Shown one piece after another: positions 8,834-17,537 of a stretch of DNA of 64,000 nucleotides (its first letter is position 1; each line of letters begins with the position of its first letter). The notes beneath the pieces were generated by a model. The model saw only the letters and a list, made by a program, of their open reading frames with translations, was not told the origin of the DNA and ran no database searches. This DNA is from Sphingobacterium paludis. Lineage in GTDB: Bacteria; Bacteroidota; Bacteroidia; Sphingobacteriales; Sphingobacteriaceae. Made by a program: the position numbers and the translations under genes. The stretch spans positions 25,339 to 89,338 of the forward strand of contig NZ_SNZV01000013.1 of assembly GCF_004364125.1 (NCBI RefSeq), read 5' to 3'.

Positions 8834-10090
8834 TCCTTGCGAGGAGGAGGCACGACGACGCGGCAATCTTACGTTATAAAAATGCAGATTGCCGCGTCAG
8901 GCTTTCTAAATGACGCATTTAAGGTGCTTGAATGTTCCTGCGCGGAGGAGGTTCGACTATGCTCGCAGAAGAAGACAAATCTTTTTGTCGATGCAAATTC
9001 ATAGGTCAAATTGAAGTACTACATAATGTTAAACTATGGTTTTTGGCGGTACGGTTTATATCATTACTAATTTCAATAATACCACGTTATACACAGGGGT
9101 TACGTCAGATCTACAGATTAGGATGTATGAACACATCAACCATAAACATCGGAGATCTTTTTCGAAGAGATATAAGCTTTATAAACTCGTTTATTTCAAA
9201 AGCTTCTCGAGTATAGAGGAGGCTATCCATGAGGAAAAACGAATTAAAGCAGGTAGCAGAGCGAAAAAGGAAGCATTGATCAATAAGATGAACCCATTGT
9301 GGGAAGACCTGTACCAACGAGAGGTTAAATATTGGTAGTAAGAGATTGCCGCGTCATGCTTCCTCGCAAAGACGCATTTAACGGTCTGAATGTTCCTGCG
9401 AGGAGGAGGCACGACGACGCGGTAATCTTACGTCTAAAAAAATGCAGATTGCTTCGTCATGCTTCCTCGCAAAGACGCATTTAACGGTCTGAATGTTCCT
9501 GCGAGGGGGAGGCACGACGACGCGGCAATCTTACGTTATAAAAATGCAGATTGCCGCGTCAGGCTTTCTCGCAAAGACGCATTTAAGGTGCTTGAACGTC
9601 CTTGCGAGGAGGAGGCACGACGACGCGGCAATCTTACGTCTATAAAGATGCAGATTGCCGCGTCATGCTTTCTAAATTACGCAATTAAGGTGCGTGAACG
9701 TCCTTGCGAGGAGGAGGTACGAGGACGCGGCAATCTTACGTCTATAAAAATGCAGATTGCCGCGTCATGCTTCCTCGCAAAGACGCATTTAACGGTCTGA
9801 ATGTTCCTGCGACGAGGAGGCACGACGACGCGGCGTTCTTACGTCTATAAAAATGCAGATTGCCGCGTCATGCTTCCTAGATGACGCATTCTAGGGTCTG
9901 AATGTCCTTGCGAGAAGGAGGTACGACGACGCGGCAATCTTACGTCTATAAAAATGCAGATTGCCGCGTCATGCTTTCTAAATGACGAAATTAAGGTGCT
10001 TGAACGTCCTTGCGAGGAGGAGGCACGACGACGCGGCAATCTTCCGATAAAAAAAGGAGATTGCTTCGTTGCCTTGCAATGAAGGTTACG
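8834..10090. repeat. Array of about 102-bp palindromic repeats
   Basis: Units begin (TCCTTGCGAGG or TTCCTGCGAGG) at about 8834, 9393, 9495, 9599, 9701, 9804, 9905 and 10007, a period of 101-104 bp. Each has a left arm GCACGACGACGCGGCAATCT, a 15-18 nt loop (ACGTCTATAAAAATGC or similar) and a right arm AGATTGCCGCGTCATGC, then a spacer ending GGTGCTTGAACG or GGTCTGAATG. The arms pair imperfectly. A ninth unit is split: its left end is at about 8935-8958 and its right arm at about 9341-9370, with the GIY-YIG gene between. The last unit (10007-10090) carries the variant right arm AGATTGCTTCGTTGCC. Open frames in the array are by-products of the repeats. Confidence 0.92.
9036..9338 (+). CDS. GIY-YIG nuclease family protein, single domain
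   Basis: A 100-residue protein with the GIY-YIG core: VYIITN (Tyr8), then LYTGVT (Tyr19-Thr-Gly), then Arg29 in LQIRMYEH, a basic HKHRRSFSKRYK segment, and Glu residues in SSIEEAIHEEKRIKAGSRAK. The length is that of stand-alone UhpC/UPF0213-like GIY-YIG proteins; no extra DNA-binding domain is present. The gene lies exactly where the hairpin loop of a palindromic repeat unit should be, flanked by a left repeat end (8935-8958) and a right arm (9341-9370). This suggests that gene and repeats form one mobile unit. Cleavage of the repeat by this enzyme is inference. Confidence 0.88.
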   Translation: MVFGGTVYIITNFNNTTLYTGVTSDLQIRMYEHINHKHRRSFSKRYKLYKLVYFKSFSSIEEAIHEEKRIKAGSRAKKEALINKMNPLWEDLYQREVKYW

Positions 10091-10115
10091 GGTTCGTTTT
10101 TTGCCGCTACTTATA

Positions 10116-11960
10116 TTAACGCTTTGTCCACTGATACTTCAGGCCTACCGTGTACCATCTTCCGGGCATCGGGATGGCGCCGCTTTCGAGGTAGGTAACA
10201 TCAAATACATTCTGCGCATCGGCGTACACGGATACATACGGAAAATTATACGCTATGCGTAGATCGGAAAGGAAATAGGAGTCGTCGGATACGCGTTGGT
10301 TAAACCGATTTGCTATGGAGGCGCTCCAATGGTGTTGCGAGGCCGCTACAACTAACTTCGCTTGGTGTTTTAGGTTTTCCAAGCGATAGCGGGAAATAGC
10401 GTTGCTTTGCGATCTAAACGTCGGATCGAGGTAATTATAGCCTGCGTTCAAGCGAACTTTAAGCGTACCGCTCAACGGAATTTGATAATCTACGTTTGTA
10501 TTCAATCCACGCACCGTGTTTTCCCCTAAATTTTCGGCTTGGTAGGGCCCCGCTTCGGGATTGTAACGCACCCAGTCCACAAAGTTGTTGATCTTGCGGT
10601 AGAAATATCCAGCGTGGGCGATGATTCGCTCATTGGCAAATTTTAAGGCACCCTCAGCCTGCCAGGCATCTTCGGGGCGTAGTGCGCTGTTTCCTGTGCT
10701 GGTAGGCTGCTTGATATAGAGGTCAGTGAAGGTTGGAATGCGTTGACTGGAACCCGCGTTTAATACCACTTTCCAATGCGGATCCAGTTTGTAGCCCAAA
10801 TCAAAACCGGGATATACCTGCCAGCCATATTGTGTGTTGTAATTGACATACGCGCCTACATTGAGGATGATATTTTTTAAATTTTCTGTTCGGAATTCGG
10901 CATAAGCCCCATGGTTATTCCGGGCATGATTGCCCATGTTCGTGCTGTTTATGCGCTCCAGCCGCGATTCGAGACCAAAACCAAAGTCGCCAAATAGCGT
11001 GCTGTACCGGCTATTCAGCTCGGCGGAAAAACTGTTGTTGTAATGTTTGCTTACTGCGCTCGGCGTGTAGGCATAAAAATCTTCGTTGTAGCGGTTGCTG
11101 ATGCGCGGACTTACATAAAAACGCTCGTTGAACTGATGTTTGGAGCTCACACTGGCAAAGACCGTTTCTACGGTTTCATGAGCATCGCGGTCGCCTGGCG
11201 CGGCATAGTAGGCGTTCGCACCGAAGTCGTTGTAGATGTAGCTTCCTAGCCATTCCAGTTCGTTATCGCCATCGATCTGAGCCTTGCCTTGATAGAACAG
11301 TTTCTGATTGTCTGATGCGGTGTTATACCGCTGCCCGTTAGATTTGTCTTTACTGTAAAAGAGCTGATGCTGATGGCTTTCTTTGAAAAGACTCGCGCCA
11401 AGCTGCGTCCCGGCCATGTAGTAGATGCCTGGCTTTTGTTCTTCATCTCTGTTTTTGAAGGAGCTTCCGCTGTAAACATTGGCCTGTATGGAGGTATTTG
11501 CAATGGTTTTCGTGATGATGTTCACAGCGCCTGTCAGCGCGTTGACGCCATAGATCCGGGCTGCAGCACCACGCAACACTTCAATGCGTTCAATAGCATC
11601 CAGCGGGATCGGTAAGTTCAGGCTGTGGTGGCCGGTTTGCGGATCAGAGACCTTGGCGCCGTTGAGCAAGACTAAGGTCTGATCAAAACTGCCGCCATCA
11701 ATACTAATATCGGCCTGCGTACCAAATGGCCCACGCTGACGCAGGTCTACACCGTTCAATAGACCCAAAACCTCGTTTAGGTTTCGTGCTGGCAGCTGTC
11801 GGATCTGCTCGGCCGTTATAATCTCTATATTCCGATTGTCTTTATTGAATGGAATTTGTAACCTGTTTTGGTTGATAATAACTTCCCGGATATTGGTGGT
11901 ATCCTGCCCTTGTGCCCATAGCGGCGCCAGAGCCAATAAACTTATCGCGTATTTGAACAT
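10116..11960 (-). CDS. TonB-dependent outer-membrane receptor (BtuB-like)
   Basis: The 614-residue protein has a signal peptide (MFKYAISLLALAPLWAQGQ), a TonB-box-like stretch, a plug domain at about residues 30-150 (IEIITAEQIRQLPARNLNEV; IDGGSFDQTLVLLNGAKVSD; IERIEVLRGAAARIYGVNA; NIITK) and a 22-strand-type barrel ending VFDVTYLESGAIPMPGRWYT. Length and plug resemble vitamin B12 and siderophore receptors of the BtuB/CirA type. I looked upstream for a cobalamin riboswitch and saw none, so the ligand stays open. A TACTTTTG box lies 20 bp before the ATG. The gene appears monocistronic. Confidence 0.88.
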   Translation of the reverse strand: MFKYAISLLALAPLWAQGQDTTNIREVIINQNRLQIPFNKDNRNIEIITAEQIRQLPARNLNEVLGLLNGVDLRQRGPFGTQADISIDGGSFDQTLVLLNGAKVSDPQTGHHSLNLPIPLDAIERIEVLRGAAARIYGVNALTGAVNIITKTIANTSIQANVYSGSSFKNRDEEQKPGIYYMAGTQLGASLFKESHQHQLFYSKDKSNGQRYNTASDNQKLFYQGKAQIDGDNELEWLGSYIYNDFGANAYYAAPGDRDAHETVETVFASVSSKHQFNERFYVSPRISNRYNEDFYAYTPSAVSKHYNNSFSAELNSRYSTLFGDFGFGLESRLERINSTNMGNHARNNHGAYAEFRTENLKNIILNVGAYVNYNTQYGWQVYPGFDLGYKLDPHWKVVLNAGSSQRIPTFTDLYIKQPTSTGNSALRPEDAWQAEGALKFANERIIAHAGYFYRKINNFVDWVRYNPEAGPYQAENLGENTVRGLNTNVDYQIPLSGTLKVRLNAGYNYLDPTFRSQSNAISRYRLENLKHQAKLVVAASQHHWSASIANRFNQRVSDDSYFLSDLRIAYNFPYVSVYADAQNVFDVTYLESGAIPMPGRWYTVGLKYQWTKR

Positions 11961-11979
11961 GCATGATGTATTAAAGCGG

Positions 11980-11987
11980 CAAAAGTA
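11980..11987 (-). promoter_or_regulatory. -7 box of the TonB receptor promoter
   Basis: TACTTTTG on the minus strand, a full match to TAnnTTTG, 20 bp before the start codon. No clear TTTG was seen at the -33 position. Confidence 0.4.
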
Positions 11988-12115
11988 ATCATTTAGTGTC
12001 TGTTTAGATTTACATGGTGAAATTTTTATAGCCTATTTTTAAACGAACCGAGGCGAATTTTTCACGATAGCAGGTCGCTATCGCAAAAAAAATCAACGAC
12101 GGTGCAACAAGCCGA

Positions 12116-12152
12116 GCCTTTTAAAAATTTATCTAGCAATTTTTTAAAAGGC
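12116..12152 (-). terminator. Terminator hairpin after the phospholipase C-like gene
   Basis: GCCTTTTAAAAATT pairs with AATTTTTTAAAAGGC over a short loop. It lies about 20 bp past the stop at 12173. Confidence 0.6.
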
Positions 12153-12172
12153 CCATCATGCAGTAAGTTACG

Positions 12173-13111
12173 TTAGTGCCATTCCTCCCGACCTATTATC
12201 TTGTCGTTGGTTTTTGGTTCTCTTGCGTCGGGCTTGGCGTTGTATTGCAGATTCAATTCAGGCTGCCCGGCATCTATCCAAGCCGAAAACCAATAGCAGC
12301 CTACTCGCCATATCGATTGGCGCATGCGCCGTTCTACCATGCCGTTCATCCGGTCGTGGTATGCTGTCGTATAGGCGTCGGAATAGCTCCATATCAATGT
12401 GTTGTTGCGTGTGATGTAGCTTCGCTGCTGATGTTTGGGGAATGTGGCAGAAAGTTCCTTTTCGATCGATAATACATCGTTTACTAATGCATGGCTTTCC
12501 CGTATAATTGTCCATGCGGTGTCGAGCGTACTTTCCAGGTATACTGCCTTCCCGACCAAAAGCTTATATTGCTTTGCAAACATTTCGGGAATGCGGCTTT
12601 CCCAAAACGCATGTATACCGATCTGCCCGCTATACTGCCCGTTGTAATTCTTCGTGGTATGCAAGGGCACATGGGCATCCGCCACGTAATGTCCAATGTC
12701 TGCGGAATAGCGAATGATGGCTTGTACGTCTTTCTTGGTAAATGCAGCTACCAATTTTTGGTAAGTAAAGTGTATTTGCCAAGGAATGATACCTTGCGCC
12801 ATAAGCGTCCGCTCACGGTATTTCTCCTTGGCGGCAGACCAATGTATCGGGATGGAATCGATAACACCGGCATCGTAATCGTCGATATCTATAAAATGCC
12901 GCGGAGATTCTGCAGTGTCAATGTAGCACCGCTTATCTGGATCCACCGCCTTTTCAGTGATCAGGTCGATATGCTTTTTATAAAATGGGGCAAGGTCGGC
13001 TGGCAAGGTAAATACCGCACGTTGGTTGATGTGCTTATGTGCGAAAAACCCCCAGGAACAGCATAGCAATAGCAGCGGAAGACCGATATAGGTGAGCGTA
13101 TTTTTTTTCAT
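12173..13111 (-). CDS. Zinc-dependent phospholipase C / S1-P1 nuclease-like family protein
   Basis: The 312-residue protein has a hydrophobic N-terminus (LTYIGLPLLLLCCSWG) that can act as signal peptide or anchor. Conserved residues fit the all-helical phospholipase C / P1 nuclease fold, which binds three zinc ions through Trp1, His and Asp: WGFFAHKHINQ just after the leader, HFIDIDDYD, then IGHYVADAHVPLHTT and HAFWES. In this family the mature N-terminal Trp is a zinc ligand, consistent with cleavage before WGFFAHK. The open frame begins 7 codons earlier at 13132; I take MKKNTLTYIG at 13111, the usual form of a leader. It is divergent from the glycosyltransferase gene. Substrate (lipid or nucleic acid) cannot be decided. 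Confidence 0.78.
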   Translation of the reverse strand: MKKNTLTYIGLPLLLLCCSWGFFAHKHINQRAVFTLPADLAPFYKKHIDLITEKAVDPDKRCYIDTAESPRHFIDIDDYDAGVIDSIPIHWSAAKEKYRERTLMAQGIIPWQIHFTYQKLVAAFTKKDVQAIIRYSADIGHYVADAHVPLHTTKNYNGQYSGQIGIHAFWESRIPEMFAKQYKLLVGKAVYLESTLDTAWTIIRESHALVNDVLSIEKELSATFPKHQQRSYITRNNTLIWSYSDAYTTAYHDRMNGMVERRMRQSIWRVGCYWFSAWIDAGQPELNLQYNAKPDAREPKTNDKIIGREEWH

Positions 13112-13224
13112 AATTGGTCCGTATAAATTCATATAAAGTTAACAAAAAATCAACTCATTTAAATACTTTAATACAGCGGATTTTGGATAAAATGCGTACT
13201 TTGGGGATCGGAAAAAATGCGACT

Positions 13225-14211
13225 ATGAAAATACTATATGCTGTGCAGGGAACAGGAAATGGGCATTTATGCCGGGCGCTTGATATCATTCCCATCTTGC
13301 AAGATCTGGGAGAAGTTGATGTGTTGGTCAGTGGCATTCAGGCAGATATTCAGTTGCCGTTTCCGGTGAAGTATCGTTTACACGGCTTAAGCTTTATCTT
13401 TGGTAAATCGGGCGGTGTGGATCTTTGGCGAACCTTTCTAAGTTCTACGGTGCGCAAGTTTGTGCAGGAGATAAACACGCTACCCGTAGAGCAGTATGAT
13501 TTGGTGATCAATGATTTTGAGCCGATCTCGGCCTGGGCCTGTCAGACGCGGGATGTACCGTGCATTGGGCTAAGCCACCAGATCGGTGCGCTTGATGCGG
13601 CAAGTCCAAAACCAGATGAGAAGGATATGTTGGGTAAATTCATTATGAAAAACTATGCGCCCACGAGCGTATCTTACGGCTTTCATTTCAAGTCTTACAG
13701 CAAGAATATTTTCACGCCCGTGATCCGACAATCGATCCGTGAGTTGGAACCCAAGGATGCCGGGCATTACACGGTGTATCTGCCGGCGTATGATGATGCG
13801 CATTTGTTGAAAAATCTGTCCAAGTTTTCTGATGTGCAGTGGGATGTATATTCCAAACACAACAAGAAGAAGTTTTCGTTGAAAAATGTTACGATAAACC
13901 CGATACAGAGTGATAGTTTTATTCAAAGTATGGCCCACTCGTCGGGTGTATTGTGCGGGGCCGGTTTCGAAACGCCGGCCGAGGCCCTCTACCTGAACAA
14001 GAAATTGCTGGTCGTGCCAATGAAAAATCAATACGAGCAGCATCTTAATGCCGCAGCGCTGGAACAAATGGGTATTCCGGTTATTAATAGTTTGAAAAGA
14101 AAATACGATTATGCCATTGAGGCTTGGCTGAATGGAAAAAATAAAGTGAACGTCAACTACCCCGATGTGACACGGGAAATTGTGACCAATATTGTAGAAA
14201 AACACAAGTAA
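13225..14211 (+). CDS. Glycosyltransferase family protein (GT-B type)
   Basis: From the ATG at 13225 the 328-residue product starts MKILYAVQGTGNGHLCRALD, the glycine-rich first loop of GT-B glycosyltransferases such as MurG. A later HSSGVLCGAGFETPAEALYL segment and KLLVVPMKNQYEQHLNAAAL are the nucleotide-sugar-binding C-terminal half. The open frame extends upstream to 13114, but that part contains a TACTTTG promoter-like box at about 13196 and reads into the divergent gene's control region, so the later ATG is preferred. Acceptor and donor sugar are unknown. It is followed by FKBP and aldo/keto reductase genes with 9-bp spacing and a 14-bp overlap, so the three probably form an operon. Confidence 0.82.
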   Translation: MKILYAVQGTGNGHLCRALDIIPILQDLGEVDVLVSGIQADIQLPFPVKYRLHGLSFIFGKSGGVDLWRTFLSSTVRKFVQEINTLPVEQYDLVINDFEPISAWACQTRDVPCIGLSHQIGALDAASPKPDEKDMLGKFIMKNYAPTSVSYGFHFKSYSKNIFTPVIRQSIRELEPKDAGHYTVYLPAYDDAHLLKNLSKFSDVQWDVYSKHNKKKFSLKNVTINPIQSDSFIQSMAHSSGVLCGAGFETPAEALYLNKKLLVVPMKNQYEQHLNAAALEQMGIPVINSLKRKYDYAIEAWLNGKNKVNVNYPDVTREIVTNIVEKHK

Positions 14212-14220
14212 ATATAGAGA

Positions 14221-14901
14221 ATGAAGAAGATAGGATATGGTATCATGGCACTTGCTATGGCACAGGTGATTGATGGTAAAGCGCAAACACTGAAATCAAC
14301 GAGTGATTCGGTGTCATACGCCCTCGGTATTGATGTAGGTTCGTCGTTGTCTACTAACGGCGTGGAGATACAATCGGCTAGCTTTTTAAAAGGCCTTAAC
14401 GACGGTATACAGGGAGCGAATAGGTTGATAGGCCAAGAGGAAGGCATACGCATCATCAAAGCGGCGTTTGCCAAAGCGGCAGACGAGAAAGCAGCCCTGA
14501 TGAAAAAAGAAGAAACGGCGTTTTTTGCCAGCTTGAAAGGTAAGGCCGGCATCAAAACCGTTGATAGCACGCTGTTTTATGAAGTGATACAGGAAGGAAC
14601 CGGGGCGAAGCCTACTGCGGAAGACGAAGTGACCGTTCATTACAAGGGCTCATTGGCAAATGGGAAGGTCTTTGATAGCTCATACGATCGCGGAGCGCCG
14701 ATTGATTTGGGATTAGACCGCGTTATAAAAGGTTGGCAAGTGGGCATTCCGTTAATGACGGTGGGTTCGAAATATAAGTTCTACATCCCTTCGGAACTTG
14801 GGTATGGGGAGCGTGGCGCTGGAGCCGATATTCCACCGTATAGCGCGCTGGTGTTTGAGATTGAATTGATTGGGATAAAAGACAATAATGCAGTTAACTA
14901 A
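14221..14901 (+). CDS. FKBP-type peptidyl-prolyl cis-trans isomerase with N-terminal dimerisation domain
   Basis: The 226-residue protein has a short leader (MKKIGYGIMALAMAQVIDG), a FKBP_N domain at about residues 25-105 (DSVSYALGIDVGSSLSTNGV; LKGLNDGIQGANRLIG) and an FKBP domain at about 115-218 (VTVHYKGSLANGKVFDSSYD; VIKGWQVGIPLMTVGSKYKF; IPSELGYGERGAGADIPPYS; LVFEIELIGI). This is the FkpA/Mip layout: a periplasmic folding catalyst and chaperone. All active-site positions look present. The start lies 9 bp after the glycosyltransferase stop, and the end overlaps the aldo/keto reductase start by 14 bp. Confidence 0.92.
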   Translation: MKKIGYGIMALAMAQVIDGKAQTLKSTSDSVSYALGIDVGSSLSTNGVEIQSASFLKGLNDGIQGANRLIGQEEGIRIIKAAFAKAADEKAALMKKEETAFFASLKGKAGIKTVDSTLFYEVIQEGTGAKPTAEDEVTVHYKGSLANGKVFDSSYDRGAPIDLGLDRVIKGWQVGIPLMTVGSKYKFYIPSELGYGERGAGADIPPYSALVFEIELIGIKDNNAVN

Positions 14902-15790
14902 ATTAGGAAAATCCACGTTATTGGTATCGCCCATCGGGATCGGCTGTATGTCGATGAAAGGTGGGGCTACAAAATTAAATACGGATATTATACAAGAGGC
15001 TGTGGCCTCGGGAATAAATTATTTCGATACCGCGGATCTTTACGAGCGCGGAATGAACGAGGAGCTTGTAGGGCAGGCCTTGCGTCCTGCTCGAGACAAA
15101 GTCGTGATCGCGACAAAGGTCGGAAACCAATGGCGTTCGGATGGAACAACTTGGGATTGGAAAGCATCCAAGCCCTATATCATCAAAGCGGTGGAAGCTT
15201 CCTTATCGCGTTTAAATACCAACTACATCGATCTGTACCAATTGCATGGAGGCACGATAGAAGACCCTATTGATGAAATTATAGAGGCTTTTGAGTTGCT
15301 GGTTCAGCAAGGGAAAATTCGCTACTACGGTATTTCTTCTATTCGCCCGAACGTCATCCGGGAATATGCCCGCAAATCCAATATTGCCAGTGTGATGATG
15401 CAGTATAATTTGTTAGATAGGCGTCCTGAAGATGTTTTCCCATTGTTGCGGTCTAAAGAAATTGCGGTCATCAGTCGTGGTGCCTTGACACAAGGTCTGT
15501 TGATCGATAAAGCAATGGATAAGTATCTGCAACTAACATCTGGTGAAGTGGGGCATGCAAAACGTAATGTAGATAAGGCAGCAGAAGAATTAGGCATCAG
15601 CCGAACGCAAGTGTTATTAGCGTATGCGTTAACCCAGGATGTAGTCGATGTGGCGGCTATAGGTGTGCGCACATTGGCACAACTGCGTGATTTGAAAGAA
15701 ACAATAGCAAAATTCAAGTTGTTGTCATCTGCATCGCGCTTAGAACTGGAGAGGGGCTTGCGCAAACTCTCCTATACCGATCATCTGTAG
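14888..15790 (+). CDS. Aldo/keto reductase
   Basis: A 300-residue TIM-barrel oxidoreductase that reduces carbonyls with NAD(P)H in the cytosol. The catalytic tetrad is visible: Asp in NYFDTADLY, the Tyr of the same motif, Lys in VVIATKVGN, and His in LYQLHGG. The cofactor-binding end lies in VVDVAAIGVRTLAQLRDLKE. Length fits the family. The ATG overlaps the last 14 bp of the FKBP gene, which argues for coupling even though the functions seem unrelated. Substrate unknown. Confidence 0.92.
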   Translation: MQLTKLGKSTLLVSPIGIGCMSMKGGATKLNTDIIQEAVASGINYFDTADLYERGMNEELVGQALRPARDKVVIATKVGNQWRSDGTTWDWKASKPYIIKAVEASLSRLNTNYIDLYQLHGGTIEDPIDEIIEAFELLVQQGKIRYYGISSIRPNVIREYARKSNIASVMMQYNLLDRRPEDVFPLLRSKEIAVISRGALTQGLLIDKAMDKYLQLTSGEVGHAKRNVDKAAEELGISRTQVLLAYALTQDVVDVAAIGVRTLAQLRDLKETIAKFKLLSSASRLELERGLRKLSYTDHL

Positions 15791-15874
15791 CTGCATTTCT
15801 TACCCTACATCAATGCGTGCACCACGGCGTTGTGGGATATTTGTACTAAGAAAAAAAAATAGAAAGGTTTTAAG

Positions 15875-16588
15875 ATGGCAAATTATCTATTTCACTCGGC
15901 AGATTCGAGGGGCAAGGCCAATCATGGTTGGCTTGAGTCTAGACATACGTTTAGTTTTGGGAGCTACTTTGATCCTCAGCGTACGAGTTTTGGAACGTTA
16001 CGCGTATTGAACGACGATCATGTCGCTGCGGGCATGGGTTTCGGAACACATTCGCACGACAACATGGAGATTATATCGATTCCCTTGCAGGGCGATCTTG
16101 AACATCGGGACAGCATGGGCAATGCCGAAGTGATACGCAACGGAGATATTCAGGTGATGAGTGCCGGAACGGGCATCACACATAGTGAGTATAATAAGAG
16201 TAAAGAGCATCCGGTTAAGTTTTTGCAGATCTGGGTGCTGCCCAACCAACGAAATGTAGAACCTCGGTATGATCAGTTGACGCTGAACCCTCAAGACCGG
16301 CTAAATACCTTTCAACAGGTTATATCTCCCTCTCCAGAAGATGACGGCGCATGGCTGCATCAGGATGCTTGGTTCAGTCTTGCTAAGTTTGAAGACGGCA
16401 TGGAAAAAACGTACCACGTTAAAGGAGAGGGAACAGGTATTTATATGTTTAACCTAAGCGGTCATATAACCGTGGATGGCCATAGCCTTCACGATAGGGA
16501 TGGTCTAGCGATAACCGACACGAACGAGGTTACCGTGAAGGCTGTCACTGAAGCTGAATTTCTGTTGATGGAAGTCGCTATGCGCTAA
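15875..16588 (+). CDS. Pirin family protein
   Basis: The 237-residue protein is a bicupin of the pirin/YhaK/YhhW family. The N-terminal cupin has the metal ligands His59 and His61 (GTHSHDNMEI), His103 and Glu105 (GITHSEYN). The second cupin (about residues 135-237) is degenerate, as usual. YhhW relatives open quercetin in vitro with iron or copper; the in-vivo role in bacteria is unsettled. It sits alone between the aldo/keto reductase and a convergent YceI gene. A single palindromic repeat unit lies after its stop and could end both transcripts. Confidence 0.93.
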   Translation: MANYLFHSADSRGKANHGWLESRHTFSFGSYFDPQRTSFGTLRVLNDDHVAAGMGFGTHSHDNMEIISIPLQGDLEHRDSMGNAEVIRNGDIQVMSAGTGITHSEYNKSKEHPVKFLQIWVLPNQRNVEPRYDQLTLNPQDRLNTFQQVISPSPEDDGAWLHQDAWFSLAKFEDGMEKTYHVKGEGTGIYMFNLSGHITVDGHSLHDRDGLAITDTNEVTVKAVTEAEFLLMEVAMR

Positions 16589-16641
16589 GAGCGATATACT
16601 GCCTAAAAGGTCACTGCATATGGAGGGAAATCTTTCCTCAA

Positions 16642-16720
16642 GCGCAGGTAGGACGAAGCAATCTATTTTTTACTAAAGCGAGATTGCTTCGTCGTTATTG
16701 ATCCTATTTGCAAAGACGTT
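16642..16720. repeat. Solitary copy of the palindromic repeat family
   Basis: GGACGAAGCAATCT (16650-16663) pairs with AGATTGCTTCGTC (16681-16693) over a 17-nt loop. This matches the GACG-CGGCAATCT / AGATTGCCGCGTC arms of the array at 8.8-10.1 kb, and is followed by the same GCAAAGACG tail. It lies between two convergent genes and may also act as a terminator. Confidence 0.8.
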
Positions 16721-16757
16721 CTTGTCTTGCTTTTTTACACGGTATTTTTAAGTTGCT

Positions 16758-17282
16758 TTATGCCAGTACAAATTGAACGTCGGCATGGAATTTTACTTCT
16801 TCGCTCACCATCACGCCCCCCGTTTCTAAGGCCGCGTTCCAGGTCAGCCCAAAATCTTGACGGTTAATTTTCCCGGAGACAGTATATCCGGCCTTTTGAT
16901 TGCCCCAAGGGTCCTTCGCCAAACCACCAAATTCGGCAGTAAAAACAGCAGGTTTCGTGACACCCTTAATAGTCAAATCTCCTAAGAGTGTAAATTCATC
17001 TTGGTCTACCTTTGTTATTTCTGTTGAAACAAAGGTAATTTCCGGGTAGGTGGACGAATTGAAAAACTCGTCGCTTTTTAAATGTTGGTCACGCGGTTCG
17101 TTCTTTGTTGTTATCGAGCTGGTCTTTATCTCCACAGTTACCTGTGCTTGCGTCAAATCTGCTGAATCTGCTTCCACGGTGACGTTAAAGTCCTGAAACT
17201 GTCCCTTCACATTGGAAATCATCATGTGTTTTACCTTAAATTCAAGTTCGCTATGTGCTTTATCTAAATTCCACGTTGCCAT
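16758..17282 (-). CDS. YceI family lipid-binding protein, cytosolic form
   Basis: The 174-residue protein begins MATWNLDKAHSELEFKVKHM and continues through QFQDFNVTVEADSADLTQAQ, LKSDEFFNSSTYPEITFVST, GDLTIKGVTKPAVFTAEFGG and DPWGNQKAGYTVSGKINRQD, the full YceI lipocalin-like barrel. YceI proteins bind isoprenoid-type lipids. Unlike the second copy at 29824-30414, this one has no signal peptide and should stay in the cytosol. It is a single gene; its 3' end faces the pirin gene across the palindromic repeat. Confidence 0.93.
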   Translation of the reverse strand: MATWNLDKAHSELEFKVKHMMISNVKGQFQDFNVTVEADSADLTQAQVTVEIKTSSITTKNEPRDQHLKSDEFFNSSTYPEITFVSTEITKVDQDEFTLLGDLTIKGVTKPAVFTAEFGGLAKDPWGNQKAGYTVSGKINRQDFGLTWNAALETGGVMVSEEVKFHADVQFVLA

Positions 17283-17537
17283 ATTATTGTCGTCTTTTTT
17301 TACTTTTATCCTTTACTAATGTTTAAAAAAAATGAATTGATACGTTGATATACAATAGTAGAACATACGTATAGGGCATTTTTGTTTTAGCTAATATAGT
17401 ATTCTGCGCAGGAAATACACATCTTACCTCGTATATTTTGCGCGGAATTTTATCTATAAGGCTGTCCATCAGTTAGTGAGCTTCCGTGTTGGCTTTAATA
17501 AAAAAAATCTTCTTGTGTTGAGCATGCGCTAGCGGAT

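Noticed and set aside
9459..9800. 113-codon open frame in the repeat array
   Set aside because: It repeats itself with the 102-bp period (RHDDAAIL-like text) and is a by-product of the palindromic units.
8834..10090. CRISPR array
   Set aside because: The whole 102-bp unit is repeated, including the part between the palindromes; there are no unique spacers and no cas genes.
11961..12172. Cobalamin riboswitch before the BtuB-like receptor
   Set aside because: I looked for GCCACTG and the B12-box type core on the minus strand and did not see them.
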